From the NCBI GenBank assembly GCA_937973635.1, contig CALJJZ010000025.1, positions 1 to 58,659 on the forward strand: DNA of 58,659 nt. The letters run 5' to 3'. The notes under the pieces were generated by a model. The model worked only from the letters and a program-made list of their open reading frames with translations, was not told where the DNA came from and ran no database searches. Positions 17,131-27,310 of the stretch are shown here, piece after piece. Position 1 is the stretch's first letter. Each line of letters starts with the position of its first letter. This DNA comes from an uncultured Bacillota bacterium (lineage in GTDB: Bacteria; Bacillota; Dethiobacteria; DTU022; UBA8154). The translations under genes and the position numbers were made by a program.

Positions 17131-17937
17131 TTACTTTAAAAAAGCTTTCTTCTTCTTGGCCAGTTGCTCCAGCAAGTAGGGGTTGAGCACTTTAATATAA
17201 GTCCCTTTCATGCCAAGGGAGCGGGACTCAATCACACCGGCACTCTCAAATTTCCGCAAAGCGTTTACAATAACAGAACGGGTAATGCCAAGCTGGTCGG
17301 CGATTTTACTGGCCACCAGCAGCCCCTCATCCCCGTCCAATTCTTCAAAAATATGTTCTACAGCTTCCAGTTCTGAATATGAGAGTGTTCCGATAGCAAG
17401 CTGCACCACCGCTTTGTTCCGGGCCTCTTCTTCGATTTTTTCCGCGCGAGCCCGCAGGATCTCCATACCTACCACTGTGGCACCCGTTTCCGCCAGGATC
17501 AGGTCTTCAGCCTCAAAAGATTCAGCAAAACGGGCCAGAAGCAATGTACCCAGCCGTTTGCCTCCGCCCAGAATAGGGACTATGGTCGTAAGCTTGTTGG
17601 TAAAAAGGCATTCCTCCGCTTCCAGGAATACACAATCACTGGTTTTTTGCGGCAGGTTCACCCTTGTTTCGTCATCCCTTAGCAGAAATTCATTGTACCT
17701 TTCCGGAAATTCCCCGCTCTTAAGTACCTGATTCACCATAATCTCACATTCAAACTCATCGACCAGGGCATATCCCAGGACTGTGCCATCGCGGTGTACG
17801 ATATAGACATTGGCGTGGATGACATTTTTCAGGACTTCAGCAACCTCAAAAAAGTCAACACGTTGGCCTGCCGTTTTTTGCAAAATTTTGTTAATGCGCC
17901 TGGTCTTTTCCAGTAATGGAGTAACAACCACCATCAT
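17131..17937 (-). CDS. codY: GTP-sensing global transcriptional regulator CodY
   Basis: About 268 residues, full CodY length. The N-terminal GAF domain ([34 protein letters not shown]) binds branched-chain amino acids; the linker [19 protein letters not shown] and the C-terminal winged helix ([40 protein letters not shown]) are highly conserved. It represses nutrient-limitation genes when GTP and branched-chain amino acids are high. The start is one of two adjacent ATG codons (17937 or 17934) after AGAGGTG. It ends the dprA-topA-trmFO-xerC-hslVU-codY gene string, though a short gap precedes it. Confidence 0.96.
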   Translation of the reverse strand: MMVVVTPLLEKTRRINKILQKTAGQRVDFFEVAEVLKNVIHANVYIVHRDGTVLGYALVDEFECEIMVNQVLKSGEFPERYNEFLLRDDETRVNLPQKTSDCVFLEAEECLFTNKLTTIVPILGGGKRLGTLLLARFAESFEAEDLILAETGATVVGMEILRARAEKIEEEARNKAVVQLAIGTLSYSELEAVEHIFEELDGDEGLLVASKIADQLGITRSVIVNALRKFESAGVIESRSLGMKGTYIKVLNPYLLEQLAKKKKAFLK

Positions 17938-18000
17938 TTCACCTCTTTCACTTTTTTTCATCTATCTTAAATTAATAAATTTAAGATCCTCTGGAGCAAT

Positions 18001-19422
18001 TTACAAAATATACCTGCTTAAATCTTTATTCTTAACAATATCTTTAATTTTATGCTTTACATATTGCCTGTCAATTAGAATTTTTTCACCTTTAAGTTCA
18101 GGCGCGTTATAGGATATGTCCTCCAGCAGCTTTTCCATAATCGTATGGAGCCGGCGTGCACCGATGTTTTCCATTTCTTCGTTGAGATAATAGGCCGTAT
18201 CGGCAATTTCATCAATACCGTCCTCACAAAATACCAGTTCCACGCCCTCCGTCCCCAATAAGGCGGCATATTGCCTGGTTAGGGCATTTTCCGGCTCCGT
18301 AAGGATGCGGCGGAAATCTTCGCGGGAAAGGCTTTGCAGTTCGACTCTGACGGGGAAGCGCCCCTGTAGTTCCGGGATCAGGTCGGAAGGGCTGGCAACA
18401 TGGAAAGCACCGGCAGCAATAAAAAGTATATAATCGGTTTTAACGGGACCGTATTTAGTCATTACGGTAGAGCCTTCCACAATAGGAAGGATATCTCGCT
18501 GCACCCCCTCCCGGGAAACATCAGGACCCGCTCCCGCTTTCTCCCCCGTAACTTTGTCAATCTCATCAATAAAAACAATACCGGATTGTTCCGCACGCAT
18601 TATCGCTTCGTTAATCACATCATCCATATCAATCAGCTTTTCTCCTTCTTGCTGCTGTAAAATACGGCGGGCCTGCTTAACAGGTATCTTCTTTTTCTTT
18701 TTTTTGCGCTGGATTAAATTGCCAAATAACTCCTGCATATTTACGCCGACCTCTTCCATGCCAAAATTAGAGAATATATCCAGCATGGGAGGCATGCGTT
18801 CATCCAGCTCCATCTCTACCAGGGCTTCTTCCAGTTCCCCTGCTTTTAATTTTTGGGCCAGCTCCCAGCGTTTATTTTTATTTAACTCCAGTTCCGAAAG
18901 ATAGCTTTCATCTTCCATAGCCGGCAGATTTTCTGCCCCGCTGCGCGTATATTGAAAAATAAAATCCAGGGGATGGGGTGTTTTCTTCTCCTTTGCCGGA
19001 AGGGGAGCCAGTAAATCCAGTAATCTTTCCTCCGCCAGCTCGGCTGCCTTCGGTTCGCTGGCTTTCATCCTTTCCTCTTTGACCATACGCACTGAACACT
19101 CCATCAGTTCCCTGATAATGGAATCAACATCACGGCCCACATAACCCACTTCCGTAAACTTGGTCGCTTCTACCTTGACGAAGGGAGAATTAACTAGACG
19201 TGCCAGCCTGCGGGCAATTTCCGTTTTCCCGACGCCGGTAGGACCAATCATAATAATATTTTTGGGTATAATTTCTTCTTTAATCTTGCCCTCTAGGCTG
19301 CGGCGGCGAAAACGACTGCGCAGCGCGACAGCAACCATTTTTTTAGCTTCCTCCTGGCCCACGATAAACTTGTTTAATTCTGCTACTATTTCTTTTGGCG
19401 TTAGCTCGTCATGCAATGACAT
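18001..19422 (-). CDS. hslU: HslU ATPase subunit of the HslUV protease
   Basis: A 473-residue AAA+ unfoldase. Walker A GPTGVGKT lies at about residues 60-67, the pore-loop motif GYVG at about 91, the insertion (I) domain in the middle, Walker B as [10 protein letters not shown], and the conserved C-terminal region [20 protein letters not shown]. It unfolds substrates for HslV. It follows hslV by nine bases and is surely co-transcribed. Confidence 0.97.
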   Translation of the reverse strand: MSLHDELTPKEIVAELNKFIVGQEEAKKMVAVALRSRFRRRSLEGKIKEEIIPKNIIMIGPTGVGKTEIARRLARLVNSPFVKVEATKFTEVGYVGRDVDSIIRELMECSVRMVKEERMKASEPKAAELAEERLLDLLAPLPAKEKKTPHPLDFIFQYTRSGAENLPAMEDESYLSELELNKNKRWELAQKLKAGELEEALVEMELDERMPPMLDIFSNFGMEEVGVNMQELFGNLIQRKKKKKKIPVKQARRILQQQEGEKLIDMDDVINEAIMRAEQSGIVFIDEIDKVTGEKAGAGPDVSREGVQRDILPIVEGSTVMTKYGPVKTDYILFIAAGAFHVASPSDLIPELQGRFPVRVELQSLSREDFRRILTEPENALTRQYAALLGTEGVELVFCEDGIDEIADTAYYLNEEMENIGARRLHTIMEKLLEDISYNAPELKGEKILIDRQYVKHKIKDIVKNKDLSRYIL

Positions 19423-19431
19423 ATTGTCCCC

Positions 19432-19962
19432 TTATATCTCCTCAACACTGATATTGTTATTAGTATACACACATATTTGTGACGCAATAGTCAGAGCTTC
19501 GATGCCTATTTGTGCCGGGGAGAGGTCGGAATGACGTAAAAGGGCCCGGGCTGCAGCCAGGGCAAAGGGCCCTCCCGAGCCGATAGCGGCAATACCATCA
19601 TCGGGTTCAATTACATCGCCCGTTCCTGAAATAATCAGCAGCGCCTCGGGCGAAGCAACTACCAGTAACGCTTCCAGGCGGCGCAAATAACGATCTGTGC
19701 GCCATTCTTTGGCCAGCTCCACGGCAGCGCGCCGCAGATTTCCCTGGTAGCTCTCCAGCTGTTTCTCAAATTTTTCAAACAGGGTTATGGCATCGGCCAC
19801 AGCTCCGGCAAAACCGGCAAGGACTTTGTCCTGATAAAGACGGCGGATCTTGCGGGCCTGGTGTTTTACAATTACATTACCACCCATAGTTACCTGCCCA
19901 TCCCCGGCGATGGCTACTTTTTCGTTTTTTCTAACTGCCAGTATCGTCGTCGCCTTAAACAT
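19432..19962 (-). CDS. hslV: HslV proteolytic subunit of the HslUV protease
   Basis: A 176-residue HslV. The sequence begins [20 protein letters not shown]; the active N-terminal threonine should be T5 after removal of a four-residue leader. This differs from B. subtilis ClpQ (CodW), which uses serine. [28 protein letters not shown] and [16 protein letters not shown] are family regions. GAGGG precedes the ATG. A 98-base gap to xerC upstream contains an inverted repeat (19989-19996 and 20020-20027). Confidence 0.97.
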   Translation of the reverse strand: MFKATTILAVRKNEKVAIAGDGQVTMGGNVIVKHQARKIRRLYQDKVLAGFAGAVADAITLFEKFEKQLESYQGNLRRAAVELAKEWRTDRYLRRLEALLVVASPEALLIISGTGDVIEPDDGIAAIGSGGPFALAAARALLRHSDLSPAQIGIEALTIASQICVYTNNNISVEEI

Positions 19963-20060
19963 TGCACAAGTTACCCTCTAAAATATTCATCTATATAATA
20001 ATTAGGATAAATTACCAAAATATAGATAAACTTTAGACAATTTTTTTCACCCCCAGGCCC

Positions 20061-20957
20061 CTATGCCCTTGGGTGCGTTCTCAAATATGTCTTTTTCAGC
20101 TCATCCTTGGTCACATGGGTATAGATCTGGGTGGAAGAGAGGCTGGCATGGCCCAGCATCTCCTGCACAGCACGCAAATCCGCTCCCCTGTTGAGCAAAT
20201 GGGTGGCAAAAGAATGGCGCAATACATGGGGACTGATTGTCTGCCCCTGGTTGACCTGAAGACAATACGCCTTCACCAAACGACGTACACTTCTATCAGA
20301 CAACCTCGTGCCAAATTTGTTCAAAAAAAGAGCGCCTTCGTCAACTTTTTCCTTGTTGGCAGCCAACAATAAAGGACGGCTTTTTTCCAGGTAAGCGGCA
20401 AGGGCCTGCTGGGCATAGGCTCCCAGAGGAACAACCCGTTCCTTGCGGCCTTTACCCCGAATCAGTAAAAAACCCTCTTCCAGATTAACCGCAGGCAGGT
20501 TTAAGCTGGTTAGCTCGCTTACTCTAAGCCCTGATCCATAAAGCACCTCCAGAATGGCCCGGTCCCGGATACCTGCAGGGGTGCGCTGATCAGGCGAATC
20601 AAGCAGTGCTTCAACTTCATCAACATAAAGAAACTGGGGGAGTTTCTTCTCCCGTTTGGGTGTAGAAACTATTTCCCAGGTATTCTCTTTGAGCAGTTCT
20701 TCTCTTTTCAGATAACGTAAAAAGCTACGTACTGCAGCCAGTTTGCGTGCTACAGAACTGCGAGCATAATCATGCTCTTTAAGCATGGCAAGGTAACGGC
20801 GTAAGCACCGATAATCCACCTGCAAAAGTTCAAGCTTCTCCTTCTCCAGGAATCCGATAAATTGACGGATATCCTTTTCATAACTAACGGTCGTTTGAAT
20901 GGCCACATTTTTCTCTACCTGCAAGAAATCCAGGTATTTCTTTAAATAATTATGCAT
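20061..20957 (-). CDS. xerC: Tyrosine recombinase XerC (CodV)
   Basis: A 298-residue tyrosine recombinase. The N-terminal SAM-like DNA-binding domain is followed by the catalytic domain with R145 (GSGLRVSEL), K172 (GRKER), H244 and R247 (HVLRHSFATHLL), H270 (MLGHASLSSTQIY) and Y279. Together with XerD it resolves chromosome dimers at dif. Gene order with trmFO upstream and hslV downstream is that of the B. subtilis codV operon. Confidence 0.95.
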   Translation of the reverse strand: MHNYLKKYLDFLQVEKNVAIQTTVSYEKDIRQFIGFLEKEKLELLQVDYRCLRRYLAMLKEHDYARSSVARKLAAVRSFLRYLKREELLKENTWEIVSTPKREKKLPQFLYVDEVEALLDSPDQRTPAGIRDRAILEVLYGSGLRVSELTSLNLPAVNLEEGFLLIRGKGRKERVVPLGAYAQQALAAYLEKSRPLLLAANKEKVDEGALFLNKFGTRLSDRSVRRLVKAYCLQVNQGQTISPHVLRHSFATHLLNRGADLRAVQEMLGHASLSSTQIYTHVTKDELKKTYLRTHPRA

Positions 20958-20997
20958 AAGTCACAACCTTCTTAACAATATTAGCATAAGCCCAATG

Positions 20998-22326
20998 CTA
21001 ATGCAAGTAATGCTGGAATTTATTTCGAAAAATCGACAAAGTTTCCAAACCGCGCCTGGCCATAAGTTCTTTACGCTCCCTCTTTTTTGGGCCTTCTGGG
21101 AGAGGTGGCATCAGCCCAAAGTTCACGTTCATGGGCTGGAAGTGCTTTGGGTCTGCTGTCGAAATATAGTCAAGCAGGGAGCCAATTGCCGTCTCCCGAG
21201 GGAAAATTAGGGGCTCATCCCCCACTGCCCGACAGTAAGCGTTTATCCCGGCCACTAGGCCCATAGCCGCCGATTCTACATACCCTTCTACTCCGGTAAT
21301 CTGGCCGGCAAAAAAAATACCGGGGTATGCTTTTGCTTCCAGGGTAGCTTTCAATATTAAGGGAGAATTAATGAACGTATTGCGGTGTACAGCTCCATAC
21401 CGCACAAAAACAGCTTTTTCCAGCCCGGGTATGAGGCGAAAAACACGCTGCTGCTCCCCCCGCAGCAAGCGCGTTTGAAAGCCCACCATGTTATAAAGGG
21501 TACCCTCCCGGTTATCGCGGCGCAGCTGCACTACAGCATAAGGCTTCTCTCCCGTAGCGGGGTCCACCAGCCCTACAGGTTTGAGGGGGCCGTAGCGAAG
21601 GGTGTCAAAACCTCTGGCAGCTAAAACCTCTACCGGCATACAACCTTCAAAAAATATTTCCTTCTCAAAATCTTTGCCCCTATAAACAGCAGCATGGCAG
21701 AGCTCATGGTAAAATTTTGTGTACTCTTCTTTGTTTAAAGGACAATTTAAATAGTCCTGCCCACCTTTTTCATAACGGGAAGCATAAAAAGCCCTCTCCA
21801 GGTTAATAGAATCAAAAATTACAATGGGAGAAGCAGCATCATAAAAATAAAGGCTGTCCGCACCTGTTATGGCTGCAAGGGCCCGGGAAAAAGCAGGTGA
21901 GGTCAAAGGACCGGTAGCAATTACAAGGGGGCGAGCAGCAGGGATTTCCGTTACCTCAGAACGCACCACTTCCACCAGCGGGTGCGACTCAAGCTTTTCT
22001 GTAACAAGAGCCGCAAATTCCTCCCTGTCCACAGCCAGTGCTCCCCCCGCCGGCAGCCGAGTTTTGAAAGCACATGCCATCACCAGCGAGGAAAGCAGGC
22101 ACATCTCCTCTTTGAGCAATCCCACCGCGTTTTGCAGAGAAACCGCCCGCAGAGAATTACTGCAAACAAGTTCTGCAAAAAAGCCGCTGTGGTGCGCCGG
22201 GGTCATGCAAACGGGCCTCATTTCATAGAGCTTTACCTTTATTCCTCTGCGGGCAACCTGCCAGGCCGCTTCCGCCCCGGCCAGCCCCGCACCTATTATC
22301 GTTACCTCTTGTCCGATGGGGAACAC
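20998..22326 (-). CDS. trmFO: tRNA m5U54 methyltransferase (folate- and FAD-dependent)
   Basis: A 442-residue TrmFO with the FAD-binding start VTIIGAGLAGAEAAWQVARR, the conserved LYEMRP and ELVCSNSLRA, FEGCMPVEVLAARG, and the C-terminal FAGQITGVEGYVESAAMGL. It methylates uridine 54 in the T-loop of tRNA using methylenetetrahydrofolate. It lies 12 bases downstream of topA. Confidence 0.97.
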   Translation of the reverse strand: MFPIGQEVTIIGAGLAGAEAAWQVARRGIKVKLYEMRPVCMTPAHHSGFFAELVCSNSLRAVSLQNAVGLLKEEMCLLSSLVMACAFKTRLPAGGALAVDREEFAALVTEKLESHPLVEVVRSEVTEIPAARPLVIATGPLTSPAFSRALAAITGADSLYFYDAASPIVIFDSINLERAFYASRYEKGGQDYLNCPLNKEEYTKFYHELCHAAVYRGKDFEKEIFFEGCMPVEVLAARGFDTLRYGPLKPVGLVDPATGEKPYAVVQLRRDNREGTLYNMVGFQTRLLRGEQQRVFRLIPGLEKAVFVRYGAVHRNTFINSPLILKATLEAKAYPGIFFAGQITGVEGYVESAAMGLVAGINAYCRAVGDEPLIFPRETAIGSLLDYISTADPKHFQPMNVNFGLMPPLPEGPKKRERKELMARRGLETLSIFRNKFQHYLH

Positions 22327-22338
22327 CCCCAGATTTAA

Positions 22339-24426
22339 CTAATTCTTGGCTCCCTTTTCCTGCTTCTCTTGATAACCACATTCTTTATTGCTGCAACGCA
22401 CAGATACCGCAGACCCGCGAAAGGCCTTTTTCTCCACCAGATATGCTCCACAATGGGGACATGTTCCCTTAAGGGGTTTATCCCAGGAAATGAAAGCACA
22501 CCGGGGATAGTTGCCGCAGCCATAAAATACCTTCCCTTTTTTGCTGCGCCTCTCCATAATTTCGCCATCACATAAAGGACACCTTACCCCTGTCTCGGCC
22601 TGGGGTTGCTTGGTGAAACGGCATTGGGGGAACCCGGAACATGCATAAAAACTGCCAAAACGGCCAAATTTCTTCACCAGCTTGCGGGAGCATAAGGGAC
22701 ATGCTTCTTCGGTCTCGTCCTCCAGCGTTATTTTCTCCATCTCCCGCTTTGCGGTTTGCAGACGCTGCTGGAATGGCTGGTAAAAGCCCCTGAGCACTTC
22801 CAACCAGTGTATATCACCTGCCTCGATCATGTCAAGACGGTCTTCCATGTGCGCCGTAAAATCTATATCAATAATTTCTGGAAAAAAATTTTTAAGCTGG
22901 TCAACAACCACAAAACCAAGCTCCGTCGGCTTAAACACCTTCTCCTCCCGCACCACATAACCGCGGCTTTTAAGGGTCTCAATGGTGGGCGCATAAGTAC
23001 TGGGCCTGCCAATTCCCTTGTTCTCCATTGCTTTGACCAGGGAAGCCTCGGAATAACGTGGAGGGGGCTGGGTAAAATGTTGTGAAGGCTCTAGGGACAG
23101 GAGTTTAAGCGCCTGCCCTTCGTGCAATGAAGGGAGGATCTCTTCTTTGCCCACGGCACTTTCATCTTTATAAAAGGCCATAAAGCCCGGGAATTTAATG
23201 GTGGTGCCGCTGGCTTTAAAAATATACTCGCCACCTTTTATATCCACGCTCACCTGCTCCAGCAGAGCCGGAGACATTTGGCTGGCCAGAAAACGTTCCC
23301 AAATTAAAAGATAAAGCCGTAGCTGGTCCTTGCTCAATGTATTTTGCAAAGAAGCGGGATCCCAAAATACAGACGTGGGGCGGATCGCTTCATGGGCCTC
23401 CTGGGCCCCTTTTTTGCCCTTATAGACAGGCGGGGTTTTGGGTAGGTAATTTTTGCCGAAATGCTCCTCAATATAACGGCGTGCTTCTTCCTGAGAAGCG
23501 GTAGAGACACGGGTGGCATCGGTGCGTATATATGTAATAAGTCCGGTAGTTTCTTTATTTTCACCCACTTCCAACCCTTCATAAAGCTGCTGCGCCAGCA
23601 TCATCGTTTTTTTAGCAGTAAAACCAAGCCGCCGGGAAGCCTCCTGCTGCAATGTACTCGTGGTAAAGGGAGGAGAAGGGTTCCTTTTCCGTTCTTTGAC
23701 CTGGATCCTTTGCACGGCGTAGCCCTTGCCTTGCAGTTCTTGCAGGATCTCCTTTGTCTCCGTCTCCCGGGAAAGGGTAATCCTTTTACCAGTACGGCCA
23801 AAAAAACGCGCCTTAAAAGGCTCGTTTTCTCCCGCAGTCTGGAATTTTGCTTCAATAGACCAATACTCTTCCTTTTTAAAATCCTGGATCTCCCGCTCCC
23901 GGTCACAAATAAGCCGCAGCGCCGCCGATTGCACCCTCCCCGCGCTGAGACCCTTTTGCACTTTCTCCCAAAGAAGCGGGCTGATCATGTAACCCACCAG
24001 ACGATCCAGGATACGCCTGGCCTGCTGCGCATCCACTCTGTTAAGATCAATGTTGCGGGGATGGGCAAAGGCATTTTTAATCGCCTCTTTGGTGATCTCG
24101 TTAAAGACAACGCGGCAGGGCTCTCCCTCTCCGATGCCCAGGGCATTTCCCAGATGCCAGCTAATAGCCTCTCCCTCCCGATCATGGTCAGAAGCCAGAT
24201 AAATACGGTTGGCTTTACGCGCCGCCTCTTTTAGCTCCTGTAGAATTTTCCCTTTACCCCGGATGGTAATATATTTCGGTTTAAAATCGTTTTCCAGATC
24301 CACCCCCAGCTGACTTTTGGGCAGGTCCACAAGGTGCCCCATGGAGGCCTTGACCTGGTACTGGCGGCCCAGAAACTTACGTATGGTTTTTGCTTTGGCA
24401 GGGGATTCCACAATCACAAGGTTCAT
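22339..24426 (-). CDS. topA: DNA topoisomerase I
   Basis: About 695 residues. The N-terminal Toprim domain begins MNLVIVESPAKAKTI and includes SDHDREGEAISWHL (acidic metal site). The active-site tyrosine lies in TGLITYIRTDATRVS. Three C-terminal zinc ribbons follow (CPLCSRKL with CSGFPQC; CPLCDGEI with CGNYPRC; CPHCGAYL with CSNKEC). It relaxes negative supercoils. The frame extends 16 codons upstream, but ATG 24426 is preceded by GGAGGG at six bases and matches the family start. Confidence 0.97.
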   Translation of the reverse strand: MNLVIVESPAKAKTIRKFLGRQYQVKASMGHLVDLPKSQLGVDLENDFKPKYITIRGKGKILQELKEAARKANRIYLASDHDREGEAISWHLGNALGIGEGEPCRVVFNEITKEAIKNAFAHPRNIDLNRVDAQQARRILDRLVGYMISPLLWEKVQKGLSAGRVQSAALRLICDREREIQDFKKEEYWSIEAKFQTAGENEPFKARFFGRTGKRITLSRETETKEILQELQGKGYAVQRIQVKERKRNPSPPFTTSTLQQEASRRLGFTAKKTMMLAQQLYEGLEVGENKETTGLITYIRTDATRVSTASQEEARRYIEEHFGKNYLPKTPPVYKGKKGAQEAHEAIRPTSVFWDPASLQNTLSKDQLRLYLLIWERFLASQMSPALLEQVSVDIKGGEYIFKASGTTIKFPGFMAFYKDESAVGKEEILPSLHEGQALKLLSLEPSQHFTQPPPRYSEASLVKAMENKGIGRPSTYAPTIETLKSRGYVVREEKVFKPTELGFVVVDQLKNFFPEIIDIDFTAHMEDRLDMIEAGDIHWLEVLRGFYQPFQQRLQTAKREMEKITLEDETEEACPLCSRKLVKKFGRFGSFYACSGFPQCRFTKQPQAETGVRCPLCDGEIMERRSKKGKVFYGCGNYPRCAFISWDKPLKGTCPHCGAYLVEKKAFRGSAVSVRCSNKECGYQEKQEKGAKN

Positions 24427-24483
24427 TTTTTTCCCTCCAGCAGGGTTGTTTAGCAAATATTGTTGCTTAACCATTGCTATGTA

Positions 24484-25386
24484 TTATATATTCGCCTTTA
24501 AATGATTAATATACGTATGGGGTAGCTCCTCCAGGATGGACTCGACACTGTCCACAAGTTTGGCTCCATCCCTGAGCAACAGATGGCAACCGCGGCTGAA
24601 GGGACTGGCTATGCTGCCTGGGACAGCAAAAACTTCTCTGCCCTGTTCAAGGGCAAAGGAGGCGGTAATTAAAGCACCGCTTTTTTCCCCGGCTTCAACA
24701 ACCAGGGCGCCGAGAGAGATGCCGCTGATTAAACGGTTGCGTCTGGGAAAATGGGCGGGCAAGGGCTCACTGCCGGGAGGAAATTCACTTAATACCACGC
24801 CACCCCGCTGTTGAACAGCTTGCCTCAGCATACGGTTTTCCGGAGGATAGCAGAAGTCAAGGCCACAACCTAAAACTGCCGCCGTAGCACCTTTGACTGC
24901 AAGGGCACCCCGGTGCGCCCACGTATCAATACCGCGGGCCAGGCCACTGACAACAGTAAAGCCGAGGGCGGCGAGGCGTGCAGCAAACTTGTAGGCGATC
25001 TCTCTGCCGTATGCCGTATGGCGCCGGCTCCCCACCACAGCCAGGCAGCTTTGATGCAATACCTCCAGGTTTCCCTCATAATAAAGGAGCAGCGGCGGAT
25101 CGTATATCTCCCGCAGCAACGGAGGATAACCGGGCTCATGTTGCAGTACGGCATGATAACCGGCGGTACAAACCCGTTGCCAGGATGTTTCAGGATTTAT
25201 GGCACTACGTGCCCTGGCAACCTGCGCGGCCAGTTTTAGGCCAAACCCTTCAACCTCTGCCAGTGCACTTTCCGGTGCCTGCCATATTTCCCGGGCAGAG
25301 CCAAAGGCCTTAAGCAAACGGCTGCTGCGGACAGGGCCCAGCTGAGGGATTAAGTTTAAGGCATGATAATAAGCCTTTTCTTCCAT
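24484..25386 (-). CDS. dprA: DNA-processing protein DprA
   Basis: A 300-residue DprA/Smf. It has an N-terminal helix-hairpin-helix-like region, then the Rossmann-type domain with VGSRRHTAYGREIAYKFA, VVSGLARGIDTWAHRGAL, VLGCGLDFCYPPENR, LSEFPPGSEPLPAHFPRRNR and VVEAGEKSGALITASFAL. It loads RecA on incoming single-stranded DNA in natural transformation. There is no obvious C-terminal winged helix. First gene of the string that runs to codY; GAGGTG precedes the ATG. Confidence 0.95.
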   Translation of the reverse strand: MEEKAYYHALNLIPQLGPVRSSRLLKAFGSAREIWQAPESALAEVEGFGLKLAAQVARARSAINPETSWQRVCTAGYHAVLQHEPGYPPLLREIYDPPLLLYYEGNLEVLHQSCLAVVGSRRHTAYGREIAYKFAARLAALGFTVVSGLARGIDTWAHRGALAVKGATAAVLGCGLDFCYPPENRMLRQAVQQRGGVVLSEFPPGSEPLPAHFPRRNRLISGISLGALVVEAGEKSGALITASFALEQGREVFAVPGSIASPFSRGCHLLLRDGAKLVDSVESILEELPHTYINHLKANI

Positions 25387-25415
25387 TTTAAGTAATTTTC
25401 ACCTCTCAACAACAC

Positions 25416-25443
25416 ACAGAAACCATGAGCGCTTAACTCATGG
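25416..25443 (-). terminator. Weak terminator after the aminomutase gene
   Basis: A 7-bp stem (CCATGAG 25423-25429 and CTCATGG 25437-25443), followed on the minus strand by TTTCTGTGTGTT. It separates the aminomutase gene from dprA. Confidence 0.5.
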
Positions 25444-25508
25444 CCGCCGCAATTTAGATCATCCTTTTGCGTTTCCCATGCCGCCCCGGTTTCCAGCAAC
25501 AAACGATC

Positions 25509-26732
25509 TCACTCTTCGCTGTTTTCATATTCCATGATACGGTTTTCCCAGGTACGAATTACGACCTTGTTCTTACCAAGGGAAATAAGGTATTCAGCCA
25601 GCATCGGGGTTTTGCCATACCCGTGGGGCGCGTTGACAATATATGTAGGGATAGCAAGGCCCGAAGTGTAACCACGTAATTTTTCCATAATTTCAATACC
25701 TTCTTCTACCCTGGTACGGAAATGGCTTGTCCCCTGGACATTTTTAGCATGAAAAATATAATAAGGACGGACCATAATACGCAAGAGCTCCTGGTTTAGC
25801 TTGCGCATAACCATGGGATCATTATTTATACCCTTGAGCAGAACCGCCTGGTTACCCAGATTAATCCCGCAGCGGGCAAGGTCTAAACAGGCTTCCTGGG
25901 CATCGGGCGTTATCTCCAGCGGATGATTAAAGTGGGTATTTACATAAAGGGGCAGATGTTTGCTGAGCATCCGGCAAAGATTTCTCGTTACCCGATAAGG
26001 GAGGGATACAGGGACACGGGTCCCCAGGCGCTTTATCTCTACATGGGGGATCTTATCCAACTCACTGAGCAGCCATTCCAGCGTATCATCGGATAACATC
26101 AGGGCATCGCCCCCTGTCAGCAACACATCGCGGATTTCCGGATTGCCGGCTACATACTCCAGGGCTACTTTTAAATCACTGCGTCCGGTATGGCGATCCA
26201 CCTCGCCAATATTGCGCCGGCGCTGACAATGGCGGCAGTACATGGGACACTGGTTGGTAACATTGATAATCAGACGGTCCGGGTAGCGGCGGGTAATGGC
26301 CGGGGCCGGAGAGGTTAGCTCTTCGTCCATGGGATCCAGCTCACCGGTGCAGTCATAATATTCACGGGCCGAAGGGATAGATTGGAGGCGCACGGGGTCC
26401 TTTTCATCATCGGGGTCAATTAAGCTGAGGTAATAAGGGACAATGCCCCAACGGAACTTGCTGCCTGTCAGCTTTATCTCTTCCAGCTCGCGGGGGCTGA
26501 GGTTGATAACCCGGGCAAGCATCTCTCCATCATTAATTCTATGACGGATCTGCCAGCGCCAATTAAACCAATCCTTCTCCGACGCTCCAAGCAGTTCCCT
26601 GATTTTCTCCTGCCTTTCCCGGATTTTTCCCCACCGGGAAAAGCCTGTGGCAATTGTATCCTTTATGGCAAGATAATCAGCAATAGTTTTTTTTAGTTCC
26701 TCCGCACGTTTTAATGCAGTAGTTCTATCCAT
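25509..26732 (-). CDS. eam: Glutamate 2,3-aminomutase (radical SAM, PLP)
   Basis: A 407-residue member of the lysine 2,3-aminomutase family. The radical-SAM cysteines are C162, C166 and C169 (NQCPMYCRHCQRRRNIG) and the PLP lysine is K374 (APHGYGKTP). In lysine 2,3-aminomutase two aspartates bind the substrate side chain (in CDLSMG and VVDAPGGGGK). Here they are K330 (HAKNVQG) and N367 (IVNAPHG), the changes reported for glutamate 2,3-aminomutase of Clostridium difficile. The enzyme would convert L-glutamate to beta-glutamate, a compatible solute. The gene has its own promoter and no lysine-fermentation neighbours, which agrees. Confidence 0.88.
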   Translation of the reverse strand: MDRTTALKRAEELKKTIADYLAIKDTIATGFSRWGKIRERQEKIRELLGASEKDWFNWRWQIRHRINDGEMLARVINLSPRELEEIKLTGSKFRWGIVPYYLSLIDPDDEKDPVRLQSIPSAREYYDCTGELDPMDEELTSPAPAITRRYPDRLIINVTNQCPMYCRHCQRRRNIGEVDRHTGRSDLKVALEYVAGNPEIRDVLLTGGDALMLSDDTLEWLLSELDKIPHVEIKRLGTRVPVSLPYRVTRNLCRMLSKHLPLYVNTHFNHPLEITPDAQEACLDLARCGINLGNQAVLLKGINNDPMVMRKLNQELLRIMVRPYYIFHAKNVQGTSHFRTRVEEGIEIMEKLRGYTSGLAIPTYIVNAPHGYGKTPMLAEYLISLGKNKVVIRTWENRIMEYENSEE

Positions 26733-26840
26733 AGGGCTGCCTCTTTTTATTCCAGGAAGAAATAAAAAAATAATACCCTTTCCCTAAAAGGAAAACAATT
26801 CCTTCCTGAAAAATTGTGTTACTAGCGGGTTACAAAGAAC

Positions 26841-26869
26841 ATTGTAACACATATTTGAAAGATTGTAAA
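26841..26869 (-). promoter_or_regulatory. Sigma-A promoter for the aminomutase gene
   Basis: On the minus strand TTTACA (26869-26864), 17 bases, then TACAAT (26846-26841). About 110 bases upstream of the start. A small hairpin with a T-rich tail lies between promoter and gene (around 26770-26800). Confidence 0.65.
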
Positions 26870-26884
26870 TAATTTATAAATACT

Positions 26885-27280
26885 TTAGAAGTAATTTTGC
26901 TCGAAGACACCGGCCGGTTCTTCATCAACAACCTGGGTAATCTTGTTATTTTCGTCCACAAAAACGACACGCGGCCGGAAAGAGGAGAGCTCCTCCCGGC
27001 TATATTGGGCGTAACTAATAATGATCACCGTATCCCCCGGCTGAACCAGGCGGGCGGCAGCTCCGTTCAGGCAGATTTCCCCGCTCCCCCGTTCACCAAC
27101 AATAGTATAAGTTTCCAGGCGAGCACCGTTGTTGTTGTTAACAACCTGTACTTTTTCGTAAGGAAGTATATCCGCTTGTTCCAGCAGTTCTGCGTCAATG
27201 GTAATGCTGCCCACGTAATTCAGATTGGCACCGGTAACAGTAGCACGGTGTATTTTTGATTTACACATGGTTCGCCACAA
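26885..27280 (-). CDS. panD: Aspartate 1-decarboxylase proenzyme
   Basis: 131 residues. The self-cleavage site is YVG-SITID, with G24 and S25; Ser25 becomes the pyruvoyl cofactor. Other family parts: [10 protein letters not shown] at the start, [22 protein letters not shown] and VIIISYAQ. It makes beta-alanine from aspartate for pantothenate. The start is taken as TTG 27280, six bases after GGAGGTG; this matches the usual N-terminus (LRTMMKSKIHRA in relatives). It is the last gene of the DUF2520-panB-panC-panD operon. Confidence 0.96.
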   Translation of the reverse strand: MWRTMCKSKIHRATVTGANLNYVGSITIDAELLEQADILPYEKVQVVNNNNGARLETYTIVGERGSGEICLNGAAARLVQPGDTVIIISYAQYSREELSSFRPRVVFVDENNKITQVVDEEPAGVFEQNYF

Positions 27281-27310
27281 GGTAAACACCTCCGACATTA
27301 AATATACAGG

